This document shows, in pieces, positions 1 through 8,334 of a stretch of 34,035 bases of DNA. The DNA lies in NCBI GenBank assembly GCA_946885605.1, contig CAMPGR010000027.1:1-34035 (forward strand), read 5' to 3'. The notes under the pieces are model-generated. The model had not been told where the DNA came from. It did not search any database and worked only from the letters and a program-made list of their open reading frames with translations. How positions within the stretch are numbered: position 1 is the first letter of the stretch; each line of letters starts with the position of its first letter. The position numbers and the translations under genes were made by a program. The stretch comes from an uncultured Pseudomonadota bacterium (lineage in GTDB: Bacteria > Pseudomonadota > Gammaproteobacteria > Burkholderiales > SG8-41).

Positions 1-758
1 GGATAGGGGTAGACATAGTGCAGTCGCACCCATGCGCCGAGCTCGCCCAGGGCGCGCGCGAGATCGCTCAAGCGCGTCTTAAGCGGGCGCCCGCGCCAGA
101 AGCCGGTACGGTATCTCACGTCCACGCCGTAGGCGCTCGTGTCCTGGGAAATCACGAGCAGCTCGCGCACGCCGGCACGCGCCAGATTTTCCGCCTCCTG
201 CAACACTTCTCCGATCGGCCGGCTCACGAGGTCGCCGCGCATCGACGGAATGATGCAGAAGGTGCAGCGATGATTGCAGCCTTCCGAAATCTTGAGATAC
301 GCGTAGTGCCGCGGTGTGAGCTTGATGCCCTGCGGCGGGATCAGGCTCGTGTAGGGATCGTGCGGCTGGGGCAGGTGAGCGTGCACGGCCTGCATCACTT
401 CGTCGGTCGCGTGCGGGCCGGTCACCGCAAGCACGCGCGGATGCGTTTTGCGCACGATGTCGCCCTGAGCGCCGAGGCAGCCGGTGACGATCACCTTGCC
501 ATTTTCGGCGAGTGCCTCGCCGATGGCATCGAGCGATTCCTCGATCGCCGCGTCGATGAAGCCGCAGGTGTTGACGATTACGAGGTCGGCGCCGGAATAG
601 CGCGGCGCGATGGCATAACCCTCGCCGCGCAGTTGCGTGAGGATACGCTCGGAATCAACGAGCGCTTTCGGACAGCCGAGCGACACGAAACCGACGCTGG
701 GGACGCGCCGGTGCAGCGGACGGGTGGACTGCGGTGCAGCCGTTGCGGCCTGAGTCAA
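1..758 (-). CDS. rimO: RimO, ribosomal protein S12 methylthiotransferase (N-terminal part; cut by window edge)
   Basis: This is a radical-SAM enzyme that adds a methylthio group to a conserved aspartate of ribosomal protein S12. About 252 residues are visible; the family is about 440 residues long, so the C-terminal half, including the TRAM domain, lies off the left edge. The N-terminal UPF0004 domain opens with [17 protein letters not shown] and continues through [10 protein letters not shown] and VTGCLGAQ, which supply the three cysteines of the auxiliary iron-sulfur cluster. The radical-SAM motif CNHRCTFC follows. MiaB is the main alternative, but [12 protein letters not shown] is typical of RimO. 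The chosen start is TTG at 758, overlapping the phaR stop (755-757) and preceded by an AAGGCGGG stretch inside the end of phaR. This implies co-transcription and probably translational coupling with phaR. The start is less certain than the identity. Confidence 0.93.
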   Translation of the reverse strand, partial: MTQAATAAPQSTRPLHRRVPSVGFVSLGCPKALVDSERILTQLRGEGYAIAPRYSGADLVIVNTCGFIDAAIEESLDAIGEALAENGKVIVTGCLGAQGDIVRKTHPRVLAVTGPHATDEVMQAVHAHLPQPHDPYTSLIPPQGIKLTPRHYAYLKISEGCNHRCTFCIIPSMRGDLVSRPIGEVLQEAENLARAGVRELLVISQDTSAYGVDVRYRTGFWRGRPLKTRLSDLARALGELGAWVRLHYVYPY

Positions 759-1357
759 CGCCCGCCTTCGCCCTTGTCCCCCTTGTCGGCGGTGCCCGAG
801 GGCGAGTCCGGCTTCTGGCCGGACCCGAAATTGGGGAACGGAAAGGTGGTGAAGAGATTCCGCGTCTGCTGCTGCAACTGCTGCTGCATTTCGAGAAAGG
901 CGTTCGCGCTTTGCTCGAGATAATGGCCCATGAGCCCCTGGATCGCGGGGCCCTGCATCTTGACGAATTCGCTCCACGTCTCGCTATTGAGCATCGGGTT
1001 CTGGCCGTACATCTGCCGCGACTGGTCCTGCAGGCGCTTCTGGATCTCGATGAAGGTCTGGATATTCTTCTCGAGATAGTTGCCCATCATTCCCTGCATG
1101 GCGTTCCCGTAGAAACGGATGATTTGCGACAGCATGTCGCACGAAAACATCGGGGCGCCTGCGGTTTCTTCCTCGAGGATGATCTGCAGCAGGATGCTGC
1201 GCGTTAAGTCTTCCTTGCTCTTCGCGTCCTCCACCCGGAATTCGATGTTCTCCAACACCAGCTTCTTCACGTCGGCCAGGGTGATGTAACTACTTGTTTC
1301 GGTATCGTAAAGGCGACGATTGGGGTACTTTTTAATAATTCTGGGCTGCGCTGACAT
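755..1357 (-). CDS. phaR: PhaR, polyhydroxyalkanoate synthesis repressor
   Basis: PhaR is a DNA-binding regulator that also binds PHA polymer. It represses phasin and its own gene until granules are present. The 200-residue protein has the PHB/PHA accumulation-regulator DNA-binding domain at residues 5-65 ([20 protein letters not shown], then [14 protein letters not shown]). The C-terminal accumulation-regulator domain follows at about 70-160 ([20 protein letters not shown]). It ends in a glutamine-rich amphipathic helix and a polar Ser/Gly tail. Length and both domains fit the family. It lies 145 bases downstream of phaB, and rimO overlaps its stop. A separate promoter with an overlapping palindrome lies upstream (1386-1416), consistent with autoregulation. 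No phasin gene is visible nearby. Confidence 0.96.
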   Translation of the reverse strand: MSAQPRIIKKYPNRRLYDTETSSYITLADVKKLVLENIEFRVEDAKSKEDLTRSILLQIILEEETAGAPMFSCDMLSQIIRFYGNAMQGMMGNYLEKNIQTFIEIQKRLQDQSRQMYGQNPMLNSETWSEFVKMQGPAIQGLMGHYLEQSANAFLEMQQQLQQQTRNLFTTFPFPNFGSGQKPDSPSGTADKGDKGEGGR

Positions 1358-1385
1358 GGAAGACCCCTGCTATGCGATGAAATGG

Positions 1386-1416
1386 ATTATTTCAGAGATG
1401 ATGCGGCATTGCAATG
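1386..1416 (-). promoter_or_regulatory. Candidate phaR promoter with a palindromic operator over the -35 box
   Basis: Reading the minus strand, TTGCAA (1414-1409) lies 17 bases before AATAAT (1391-1386), a good sigma-70 pair about 30 bases before the phaR ATG. A perfect 10-base palindrome, CATTGCAATG (1407-1416), covers the -35 box. This stretch is clearly more AT-rich than its surroundings. Published PhaR proteins repress their own genes, so the palindrome is a natural candidate PhaR site. That assignment is inference. Confidence 0.6.
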
Positions 1417-1502
1417 AAACGCCATGAAAAATCCGAAGCAAATCAGGTTGATAACGCTGTGCCGGGGCGGTGCTGCGGTGCGCCTGCGAGCGCCCAGCGG
1501 CC

Positions 1503-2246
1503 TCAGTACATGTGCTGCCCGCCGTTGATCGCGATGTTTGCTCCGGTCACAAACGCTGCTTCGTCCGTGCAGAGATAGGCAACGAGCCCCGCGACTTCTT
1601 CGGGCTTGCCGAGACGCCCGACCGGGATCTGGGGGATGATCTTGGTATCGAGTATCTCTTGCGGGATCGCGAGCACCATCTTCGTGCCGATGTAGCCGGG
1701 GGAGATGGTGTTCACCGTTACCCCCTTGCGCGCGTATTCGAGCGCGAGCGCCTTGGTGAACCCGTGCATGCCGGCCTTCGCCGCAGAGTAATTGGTCTGC
1801 CCGAAGGCGCCTTTCTGTCCATTCACCGAGGACACGTTGATCACCCGGCCCCAACCGCGCTCCGCCATGCCCTCGATTATCGGCTTCGTCATGTTGAATA
1901 CGCTGTCGAGATTGGTGCGCAGAACCTCGTCCCAGGCGGTTTTCTCCATCTTGCGGAAGGTGGTGTCGCGGGTGATGCCGGCATTGTTCACGAGCACGTC
2001 GATCGGGCCGACTTCCGACTGGATCTGTCCGACCGCGCGCTGGCATGAATCGAAATCGGCGACGTCGACTTCCGCCGCATGAAAGTCGTACGCCTGCGTT
2101 TTCATCTCGGCCAGCCAGCCGCTCCATTTCTTGTTGCCCGGCGAATGCGTCGCTACGACCCTGTAGCCGATCTTGGCGAGCTTGGTGCAGATTGCCTCGC
2201 CAAGGCCGCCCATGCCACCTGTCACCACTGCCACGCGCTGTGCCAT
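1503..2246 (-). CDS. phaB: PhaB, NADPH-dependent acetoacetyl-CoA reductase
   Basis: PhaB reduces acetoacetyl-CoA to (R)-3-hydroxybutyryl-CoA, the monomer polymerised by PhaC. The 247-residue short-chain dehydrogenase has a glycine-rich cofactor loop near the N-terminus (VVTGGMGGLGEAI, residues 7-19). It also has the NNAG structural motif at about 88-91, the catalytic Ser in NVSSVNGQKGAFGQTNYS, and the YxxxK pair (YSAAK, near residue 153). FGQTNYSAAKAG and NTISPGYI are typical of PhaB rather than FabG. The length equals that of known PhaB proteins. A strong GAGGAGAA ribosome-binding site lies 6 bases before the ATG. The gene follows phaC by 30 bases and is probably co-transcribed with it. The thiolase gene phaA, often next door, is absent here. 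Confidence 0.96.
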   Translation of the reverse strand: MAQRVAVVTGGMGGLGEAICTKLAKIGYRVVATHSPGNKKWSGWLAEMKTQAYDFHAAEVDVADFDSCQRAVGQIQSEVGPIDVLVNNAGITRDTTFRKMEKTAWDEVLRTNLDSVFNMTKPIIEGMAERGWGRVINVSSVNGQKGAFGQTNYSAAKAGMHGFTKALALEYARKGVTVNTISPGYIGTKMVLAIPQEILDTKIIPQIPVGRLGKPEEVAGLVAYLCTDEAAFVTGANIAINGGQHMY

Positions 2247-2277
2247 GTCGATTCTCCTCGCAGAATAAGTGTTGCTG

Positions 2278-4032
2278 CTATCGTGCGGTGTCCGCCGCCG
2301 CGCGCGGCGAGCGGGCTTTTTCTTTGACGTAGCGCCCCGGTGCCGGCTCGATCTCGCGAAACTCGGCGCCGCCGAGTCTCACGCGTGCTGCGATGCGGCG
2401 GCCGCCGTGCGGCTCGAGCCACGCGCTCCAGTGCGTCCACCAGCTGCCCGGGCGCCTCTCGGCGGCCGCAAGCCAGGTTCCCGCATCGTCTTCGAGCCTG
2501 CCATTCAACCAGTAGCTGCGGCGGTTGTTCGATGCGGGGTTCACGACCCCCGCGACGTGACCGCTTGCGCCGAGCACGAAATCGATTCCCCCGCGCAGCA
2601 GCCGCGCGCTCGCATACGCGGTTTTCCACGGCACGATATGGTCTTCCCGCGTGGCCAGCACGTACGCCGGCACGTCGAGCTTGCCGAGATCGAGCGGAAC
2701 GCCGCACATGGTGAGGCCTCCGGGCACACGCAGGTTGTTTTCCAAATACATATTCCGTATGTAATAGACGTACATCGCCCCCGGCAGGTTCGTGCTGTCG
2801 GCGTTCCAGTAGAGGAGGTCGAACGGCTCAGGCGACTCGCCCTTGAGATAATTGTTGACGACATAGCGCCAGATGAGATCGTTGGCCCGGAGGCTGGCGA
2901 AAGTGAGCGCAAGTTCGCGCCCGTGCAGCACGCCGCCGCGCGCGAAATCATTCTCGCGCCGCAGCACGTAGGCCTCGTCGACAAAGACGCTCAGCTCGCC
3001 CGTGTCCGAAAAGTCGAGCATGGCGGCGAGCAGCGTGAGGCTCGCCACGGGATTGCGTCCACGTGCGCGCTCTACGGCGAGCGCGCTGCCAAGGAGCGTC
3101 CCGCCTACGCAGAATCCGAGCGCATTGATCTTGTCCGCCCCGCAGATGGCGGCACTCGTCGCGATCGCGTTGAGGACGCCCTGTTCGAGGTAGTCGTCCC
3201 ACGTCGCGTGTCCCATGGAGGGCGGCATGTTGCGCCACGACATCATGAACACCGTGTGGCCGCGCTCCACAGCAAAACGGACAAACGAGTTTGCCGGCTG
3301 GAGATCGAGGATGTAGTACTTGTTGATGCAGGGCGGCACGATGAGGAGGGGCCGTTCGTGCACGGTGTCGGTGGTGGGCCGATACTGGATGAGCTGGTAA
3401 AAATCGTTTTCGAAAACCACCGCCCCGGGGGTGACCGCAAGATTACGGCCCACTTCGAACGCCTCTTCGTCGGTCGTCGAGACGAGACCGCGTTCGAGAT
3501 CCGCCGCAAGATTCTTGAGTCCCCGTGCGAGGCTATCGCCCTGCGTCTCGTCGGCGAGTTTCAGCGCTTCTGGATTGGTCCACAGGAAGTTGGCGGGGGA
3601 CATTGCGTCGATCAGCTGGCGCGCAAAAAACAAAAGCTTGCGCTTCGCCTGCTGATCGAGCCGGGCGCTTTGCACGAGCGCTTCCAGCCAGCGCGCGCGC
3701 AAGAGATACGACTGCACCAGAAAATCGAAATACGGCTCGCGCCACTCCGCTGCACGGAACCGGTGATCACCCGGCCCGGGCGCCGCCACCGGCTGAGGCG
3801 CGTCTCCAGCTGCGCGCCGCGCGAGCGCCGCGCAGAGCGCGAGATGCTGCTCGTAGTAGCGATTGTTGATCTCGAGCCATTGACCGGCCTCATGCGCGGC
3901 GCCCGCCGCAACCGACTTGAACGTTTCCGCGACTGGAGAATCCCCGCCATCCGAGAACGGCTGCACCATGCGCTCGAACAGCCTGCGGCTCACGGCGGCA
4001 TAGGTTTCGAGCCCGCTCGAATGAGCGTTCAT
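2278..4032 (-). CDS. phaC: PhaC, class I poly(3-hydroxyalkanoate) synthase
   Basis: PhaC polymerises (R)-3-hydroxyacyl-CoA into PHA at the granule surface. The 584-residue protein has the class I layout: an N-terminal PhaC domain (about 90-260), then an alpha/beta-hydrolase catalytic domain. The lipase-like box is GFCVGG with nucleophile Cys308. The other triad members are Asp464 (TREDHIVPW) and His492 (GASGHVAGVVNP). Spacing matches the Cupriavidus enzyme. No PhaE or separate PhaC subunit gene is present, which argues against class III. The ATG at 4032 overlaps the stop of the upstream ZIP transporter gene as ATGA, so its translation is probably coupled to that gene. phaB follows after 30 bases. 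Confidence 0.97.
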   Translation of the reverse strand: MNAHSSGLETYAAVSRRLFERMVQPFSDGGDSPVAETFKSVAAGAAHEAGQWLEINNRYYEQHLALCAALARRAAGDAPQPVAAPGPGDHRFRAAEWREPYFDFLVQSYLLRARWLEALVQSARLDQQAKRKLLFFARQLIDAMSPANFLWTNPEALKLADETQGDSLARGLKNLAADLERGLVSTTDEEAFEVGRNLAVTPGAVVFENDFYQLIQYRPTTDTVHERPLLIVPPCINKYYILDLQPANSFVRFAVERGHTVFMMSWRNMPPSMGHATWDDYLEQGVLNAIATSAAICGADKINALGFCVGGTLLGSALAVERARGRNPVASLTLLAAMLDFSDTGELSVFVDEAYVLRRENDFARGGVLHGRELALTFASLRANDLIWRYVVNNYLKGESPEPFDLLYWNADSTNLPGAMYVYYIRNMYLENNLRVPGGLTMCGVPLDLGKLDVPAYVLATREDHIVPWKTAYASARLLRGGIDFVLGASGHVAGVVNPASNNRRSYWLNGRLEDDAGTWLAAAERRPGSWWTHWSAWLEPHGGRRIAARVRLGGAEFREIEPAPGRYVKEKARSPRAAADTAR

Positions 4033-4808
4033 GACAGGTGGGTGTGGGCGAGCTCCCCGACGAGCCAGATGGTGCTCACGCCCAATCCGATCAGGAGCAC
4101 CTGTTGCACCGTGGCATGCAGCTCCGGACGGCGGTGCAACCCGGGAATCAGGTCGGCGACCGATACGTAAAGCATGCTGGCCGCGGCGAGACCGAGCAAG
4201 GGAGCAACCAGCGCTTCCATGGTCTGCAGGGTCAAATAGGCGAGCGCCGCGCCCGCGATCATCGCCGCGCTGGAGAGCACGTTGAACGCAAAGGCCTGCA
4301 CCTTGGTGTAGCCGGAATGGAGCAGGATCAGAAAGTCCCCGACTTCCTGCGGCACTTCGTGCGCGATGATGGCCAGTGCGGTCACGATCCCGAGCTCTAC
4401 GTTGGCGAGAAAGGCCGCGGCGATCAGAACGCCGTCCACGAAATTATGGAACGTATCGCCGATCATGATCATCATCCCGCTTCGCCCGTGGTCGTGAAGC
4501 GCTTCGGGCGGGTCATGGGCCTCGCAGCGCTCGACGTGACAATGCCGCCACAACACGAGCTTTTCGAGCACGAAGAAGAGGAGTATGCCGAAGAGCACCG
4601 TTGCCGCCATGGTTTCGATGCTTTCCGCGCGTCGGAACGCTTCGGGCAGGATGTCGAGGAACACCGCGCCAAGCAGCGCGCCTACGGCATAGCTTACGAG
4701 CATCGGCACTTGTGTGACACGGGCTTTCAAAGCGACGACGGCGGCCGCGGTAACGGAAAGCACGCCCCCGAGCAGCGTGGCGGCGAAAATCCATGTCAGT
4801 ATGGTCAT
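4029..4808 (-). CDS. ZIP-family divalent metal transporter
   Basis: This is an inner-membrane ZIP transporter, likely for Zn2+ and related ions. From the ATG at 4808 it is 259 residues with about eight predicted membrane helices. The two metal-site motifs are intact: HNFVDG (121-126, helix 4) and HEVPQEVGDF (150-159, helix 5). The loop between helices 3 and 4 (about 88-108) carries several His, Cys and acidic residues (HCHVERCEAHD), a usual ZIP metal-binding loop. An upstream in-frame ATG at 5030 is unlikely because it would add a non-membrane Arg-rich leader and run into pgeF. The gene sits directly upstream of phaC with an ATGA overlap, an unusual partner for PHA synthesis. The exact metal cannot be told from sequence. 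Confidence 0.93.
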   Translation of the reverse strand: MTILTWIFAATLLGGVLSVTAAAVVALKARVTQVPMLVSYAVGALLGAVFLDILPEAFRRAESIETMAATVLFGILLFFVLEKLVLWRHCHVERCEAHDPPEALHDHGRSGMMIMIGDTFHNFVDGVLIAAAFLANVELGIVTALAIIAHEVPQEVGDFLILLHSGYTKVQAFAFNVLSSAAMIAGAALAYLTLQTMEALVAPLLGLAAASMLYVSVADLIPGLHRRPELHATVQQVLLIGLGVSTIWLVGELAHTHLS

Positions 4809-4883
4809 AGAAGCGACGATGTGGAGCGGGGCGGCTGCTGAACGACGGGCTGCGCACCACGTCGGGATCAGGCAAGGCCGGCA

Positions 4884-4889
4884 ATTATA
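4884..4889 (-). promoter_or_regulatory. Candidate -10 box for the ZIP-phaC-phaB transcript
   Basis: A perfect TATAAT reads on the minus strand between pgeF and the ZIP gene, about 75 bases before the ZIP ATG, in an otherwise GC-rich spacer. No convincing -35 hexamer lies 16-18 bases upstream, and there is no extended -10. Just upstream of it is an imperfect inverted repeat (CCACGCG against CGCGGGTGG). The site could give phaC a promoter separate from rluD-pgeF. Confidence 0.4.
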
Positions 4890-4926
4890 CTCGAATCTCC
4901 ACCCGCGTCCCGCGTGGAATATGCCG

Positions 4927-5664
4927 TCAGCGTTCGCGCCAGATGAGCGCTGCCATGCGGCCGGTGATCTGGTCGCGGCGGTAGGAAAAAAAGCGCGAAG
5001 GGTCCGATACGGTGCAGAGCCGGCCGCCATACACGGCGGTCACACCCGCACGTGCCAGCGTGAGGCGCGCCAAACGGTAGAGGTCGGCAAGCCACTTGCC
5101 GGGCAAAAGAGGCGAGAATGCTTCTACGGCGTGTTCGTCCTTCATGACAAACGCATCCCGCACCTCGGGGCCGACTTCGAATGCCGTGGCCCCGATGCCC
5201 GGCCCGAGATAGGCGAGCAGTGTCTGCGGCGCGACGCCCATCTGCTCCACGGTCTTTTCCAGCACGCCGCCCGCGAGGCCGCGCCACCCGGCGTGCGCGG
5301 CTGCGACGACGCTTCCCGCGTGGTCGGTAAAGAGCACTGGCACGCAGTCGGCGACCATAATCGCGCATACCGTGCCCGGTTGCCGCGCGATGCTCGCGTC
5401 GGCGAGGAGCGGCCGTTCCATGCCATCGGCTTCGACGACGGCGGTGCTGTGCTGCTGTTGCAGCCATGCGGGCGCCTGGGGGAGGTGACGCATGAGGCGT
5501 GCGCGGTTTTCGCGTACCGCCTCGGGGTCGTCCCCCGTGCTGAGTCCGAGATTGAAGCTCGTGTACGGGCCGCGACTGACGCCCCCGTTGCGGCTGGTGA
5601 TGAAGGCCCTGACGTGCGGGGGAGCAGGCCAGTCCGGAACGATCCAGTCGCCGGGGAACTTCAT
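4927..5664 (-). CDS. pgeF: PgeF/YfiH, peptidoglycan editing factor (multicopper polyphenol-oxidase fold)
   Basis: This family (YfiH, DUF152, LACC1-like) is reported to correct misincorporated amino acids in peptidoglycan precursors and to have oxidase or purine-nucleosidase activity in vitro. From the ATG at 5664 the protein is 245 residues. The conserved metal-site residues are His72 (QQQHSTAV), Cys107 (ADCVPVLF) and His124 (AAAHAGWRG), matching the spacing in E. coli YfiH. The start is set by an ATGA overlap with the rluD stop; a longer reading up to 5916 would run inside rluD and is not credible. The rluD-pgeF pair divergent from bamD is also the E. coli order, which supports the call. Confidence 0.95.
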   Translation of the reverse strand: MKFPGDWIVPDWPAPPHVRAFITSRNGGVSRGPYTSFNLGLSTGDDPEAVRENRARLMRHLPQAPAWLQQQHSTAVVEADGMERPLLADASIARQPGTVCAIMVADCVPVLFTDHAGSVVAAAHAGWRGLAGGVLEKTVEQMGVAPQTLLAYLGPGIGATAFEVGPEVRDAFVMKDEHAVEAFSPLLPGKWLADLYRLARLTLARAGVTAVYGGRLCTVSDPSRFFSYRRDQITGRMAALIWRER

Positions 5665-6614
5665 ACGGGCTCGCGCAACCGGACGAGGAGTTCGGTCATA
5701 TCGTCCGGCAGCGGGGCGTGCCACGCTCGCGTGCGGCGCGTCGCAGGATGCACGAGCGCCAGCTTTTCCGCGTGCAGCGCTTGGCGCCCAAAGTCGATTG
5801 CACCGCCCGCCCGCTGCGTGCGTTTCGCACTGTATACGGGGTCGCCGACGAGCGGGTGCCCGATGGACGCAAGGTGCACCCGTATCTGGTGCGTGCGACC
5901 GGTCTCGAGACGGCATCGCAACAGTGTCGTTTGCGCAAAAGGCTCGACGACGCTGTAATGGGTAATCGCCGGCTTGCCGCGCGCAACGACCGCCATGCGC
6001 GTGCGTTGCACGGGGTGCCGTCCGATAGGCGCCTCCACCACACCCTCGCGTGCGACACGTCCATGCACCAGCGCGAGATACTCGCGCGTCACCGTACGGG
6101 CCTGGAGCTGGCGCACGAGGTCAGCGTGAGCGGCGAGCGTCTTCGCGATCACCAGCAGTCCGCTCGTGTCCTTGTCGAGGCGATGCACGATCCCGGCGCG
6201 CGGCACCTCGCTTAGCTGGGGCGCGTGCTCGAGGAGCGCGTTGAGCAGCGTGCCGCTCCAGTTTCCGCTGCCGGGATGGACCACGAGCCCCGCCGGCTTG
6301 TCGATGACGATCAGAGCCTCATCCTCGTGTACGATGTCCAGAGGAATGGCTTCGGGCCGATGGGCGAGCGTTTCCGGATCGGGCTCCGGAACGACCCGTA
6401 TTTTTTCGCCGCCATAAACTTTTTCGCGGGGCAGCGCCGCTCGGCCGTCAAGCGTCACGTGATGATTCTTCACCCACCGCGCGAGCCGATTGCGCGAGAA
6501 CTCGGGCAGCAGGCGCGAGAGCGCCTGGTCGAGCCGCAGCCCCGCGCAGTCCTCGGGCACCGTGAGCTCGATGCGCCTTGGCGCTTCCGCGATTACGCTA
6601 TAATTTGCGCCCAT
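5661..6614 (-). CDS. rluD: RluD, 23S rRNA pseudouridine synthase
   Basis: RluD makes pseudouridines in helix 69 of 23S rRNA (1911, 1915 and 1917 in E. coli). The protein is 317 residues from the ATG at 6614, or 320 from the ATG at 6623. It has an N-terminal S4 RNA-binding domain (about 20-75, LDQALSRLLPEFSRNRL) and the RluA-type catalytic domain with HRLDKDTSG; catalytic Asp147 is counted from the 6614 start. RLETGRTHQIRVHL lies further on. The stop overlaps the pgeF start. Both possible starts overlap the 5' end of bamD on the other strand, so the two genes share their first bases. I prefer 6614 because MGANYS fits family N-termini, but this is not settled. RluC is less likely given the neighbours. 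Confidence 0.94.
   Translation of the reverse strand: MGANYSVIAEAPRRIELTVPEDCAGLRLDQALSRLLPEFSRNRLARWVKNHHVTLDGRAALPREKVYGGEKIRVVPEPDPETLAHRPEAIPLDIVHEDEALIVIDKPAGLVVHPGSGNWSGTLLNALLEHAPQLSEVPRAGIVHRLDKDTSGLLVIAKTLAAHADLVRQLQARTVTREYLALVHGRVAREGVVEAPIGRHPVQRTRMAVVARGKPAITHYSVVEPFAQTTLLRCRLETGRTHQIRVHLASIGHPLVGDPVYSAKRTQRAGGAIDFGRQALHAEKLALVHPATRRTRAWHAPLPDDMTELLVRLREPV
6578..6604 (+). promoter_or_regulatory. Candidate bamD promoter inside the start of rluD
   Basis: A perfect TATAAT lies at 6599-6604, with TTGGCG at 6578-6583 as a plausible -35 at a short 15-base spacing. The expected transcript start near 6611 is only about two bases before the ATG at 6613. If that ATG is used the mRNA would be almost leaderless. 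The promoter lies within the rluD coding sequence on the other strand. Confidence 0.5.
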
Positions 6615-7431
6615 GTTTCCCATCGTCTTGCGAGATAGTTTAACGAGATTGGCGGCTCTCCTGCTCGCCGCCGTGGTCGGGGCATGCGGACTGCTGCCCG
6701 GGGAAGTGGACGAAACGCGCGGCTGGTCGGCCGCACGCCTTTACTCGGAGGCGCGACAGAACCTCGACGGGCGCGACTACGAGCGCGCGGTCCAGCTCTA
6801 CGAGAAGCTGGAGGCGCGCTACCCCTACGGACGCTATGCCCAGCAAGCGCAGATCGAGATCGCCTACGCCTACTACAAGGACGGCGAAGTCGAGTCGGCG
6901 GTCGCCGCGGCGGATCGCTTCATCAAGCTGCACCCGAATCACCCGAACGTCGATTACATGTATTACCTGAAGGGCCTCGCGAACTTCAACGACGACCTGG
7001 GCATACTCGGTTTCATCGGCGGGCAGGACATGAGCGAGCGCGATCCCCGGGCGGCGCGCGCTGCGTTCGACGCATTCAAGGACCTGGCTCAGCGATTCCC
7101 GGAGAGCCGCTATACGCCCGATGCCATTCAGCGGATGAATTACCTGGTCAACGCGCTCGCAGCGCACGAGATACACGTAGCGCGCTACTATCTGACGCGC
7201 GGCGCCTATGTCGCCGCGGCCAACCGGGCGCAGTATTCGCTCAAGACCTATCCGCAGGCGCCGGCCAACGAGGAAGGTCTGCTCATCATGGTCAAGGCTT
7301 ACGATGCGCTCGGCATGCACGATCTGCGCAACGATGCCGAACGCGTCATGCTGAAAAACTTCCCGGACAGCAAGTACCTGAAGGGCAACGCCGGCCGGGA
7401 GGCCCGCTGGTGGCAGATCTGGAACTGGTAG
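6613..7431 (+). CDS. bamD: BamD, outer-membrane protein assembly lipoprotein
   Basis: BamD is the essential lipoprotein of the BAM complex that, with BamA, inserts beta-barrel proteins in the outer membrane. The 272-residue protein starts with a lipoprotein signal (hydrophobic LAALLLAAVV, lipobox VGAC, lipidated Cys25). TPR-type helical repeats follow: LYSEARQNLDGRDYERAVQLYEKLE-type helices at about 42-70, AQIEIAYAYYKDGEVESAV, then VDYMYYLKGLANF. The conserved RDPRAARAAFDAFKDLAQRFPESRY segment and C-terminal NFPDSKYL are typical. Length is a little above E. coli BamD (245). The gene diverges from rluD as in E. coli. A TTG at 6628 is an alternative start, but it would leave a short signal peptide and has no clear ribosome-binding site. 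Confidence 0.96.
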   Translation: MFPIVLRDSLTRLAALLLAAVVGACGLLPGEVDETRGWSAARLYSEARQNLDGRDYERAVQLYEKLEARYPYGRYAQQAQIEIAYAYYKDGEVESAVAAADRFIKLHPNHPNVDYMYYLKGLANFNDDLGILGFIGGQDMSERDPRAARAAFDAFKDLAQRFPESRYTPDAIQRMNYLVNALAAHEIHVARYYLTRGAYVAAANRAQYSLKTYPQAPANEEGLLIMVKAYDALGMHDLRNDAERVMLKNFPDSKYLKGNAGREARWWQIWNW

Positions 7432-7449
7432 CGGGTTAGCGCTGCCACA

Positions 7450-8310
7450 TCAGCCGACGGCGAGACATACCACGCCCGCCACCATGGTGAGCGCGGCAGT
7501 GAGCCGCCTTGCGCCGTCTCCTTCCGCAAGCAGTCGTGTTCCCATGGCGGTCGCCACGAGGATGCTGATCTCGCGCGCCGGCGCGACATAGCTCACCGGC
7601 GTAAAAACCATTGCACTCAGGACGAGGATGTAGGAAAGCGGGCAAAGGATGGCGACCGCGACGATCGCATTGCGCGAGCGTCGCCATGTCGGCAACAGCT
7701 CTTTTCTCGCATTGAGCGCGATAGGCGTCATCAGCGCAACGCGGCCGAGGTTTGCCGCCCAGTCCTGAAGAATCGGCGGTACGAGGTACGCCGCCACCGC
7801 GATCTTGTCCACCACGGTATAGGCCGCGATCATGGCGCCGGTCAGGAGCGCAAATCCGACCGCAGCGAGGCTCCCCTGTTCCCGCAATTTCCGCAGATTC
7901 CCGGTAAGCAGGACAGCCCCGCCGCACACGAGCAGGGCCCCCAGAAGCGCGACGGTCGATGGTCGTTCCTGCAGCGCGACTACGGCGCACACCACCGTAA
8001 TCAGCGGGCCGCTGCCGCGCGCCAGCGGGTACACGAGCGAGAGATCGCCGTGGCGGTAGCCGCGGTCGAGCAGCATGTAGTAAGCGGTATGCAGGAGGGC
8101 GCTCGCGAACATCAGGCCGAAATGCACCCCGGCGAGACGCGGCTCGGTCCACCACACGACCGCGATCGCGAGCGGCGCATAGATGATCGCCGAAAGCGTC
8201 GCGAACCACCAGACGAAGAGCGTTCCTCCTCCCGACCGCTTGAGGACATAGTTCCACGTCGCGTGCAGGCACGCGGCCGCGAGAACGAGCGCGAGCGCCA
8301 GCGCGCTCAT
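7450..8310 (-). CDS. EamA-family (DMT superfamily) membrane transporter
   Basis: This is a drug/metabolite-superfamily protein of 286 residues with about ten predicted membrane helices, made of two EamA repeats. Clear hydrophobic blocks include LALALVLAAACLHATWNYVL at the N-terminus, TLFVWWFATLSAIIYAPLAI, LITVVCAVVALQERPS and LTAALTMVAGVVCLAVG at the end. The HATWNYVLKR start is common in EamA proteins. The substrate is not predictable; amino acids, nucleobases and small metabolites are all known in the family. The gene converges on bamD with an 18-base gap and no obvious terminator. A promoter-like pair and a seven-codon reading frame precede it. Confidence 0.9.
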   Translation of the reverse strand: MSALALALVLAAACLHATWNYVLKRSGGGTLFVWWFATLSAIIYAPLAIAVVWWTEPRLAGVHFGLMFASALLHTAYYMLLDRGYRHGDLSLVYPLARGSGPLITVVCAVVALQERPSTVALLGALLVCGGAVLLTGNLRKLREQGSLAAVGFALLTGAMIAAYTVVDKIAVAAYLVPPILQDWAANLGRVALMTPIALNARKELLPTWRRSRNAIVAVAILCPLSYILVLSAMVFTPVSYVAPAREISILVATAMGTRLLAEGDGARRLTAALTMVAGVVCLAVG

Positions 8311-8334
8311 GACATCGGAATTGTCATGGGCGCG

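Noticed and set aside
2269..4170. 633-codon open frame antisense to phaC
   Set aside because: It mirrors phaC in GC-rich DNA, is rich in Arg/Ala/His without any domain, and phaC on the other strand is unmistakable.
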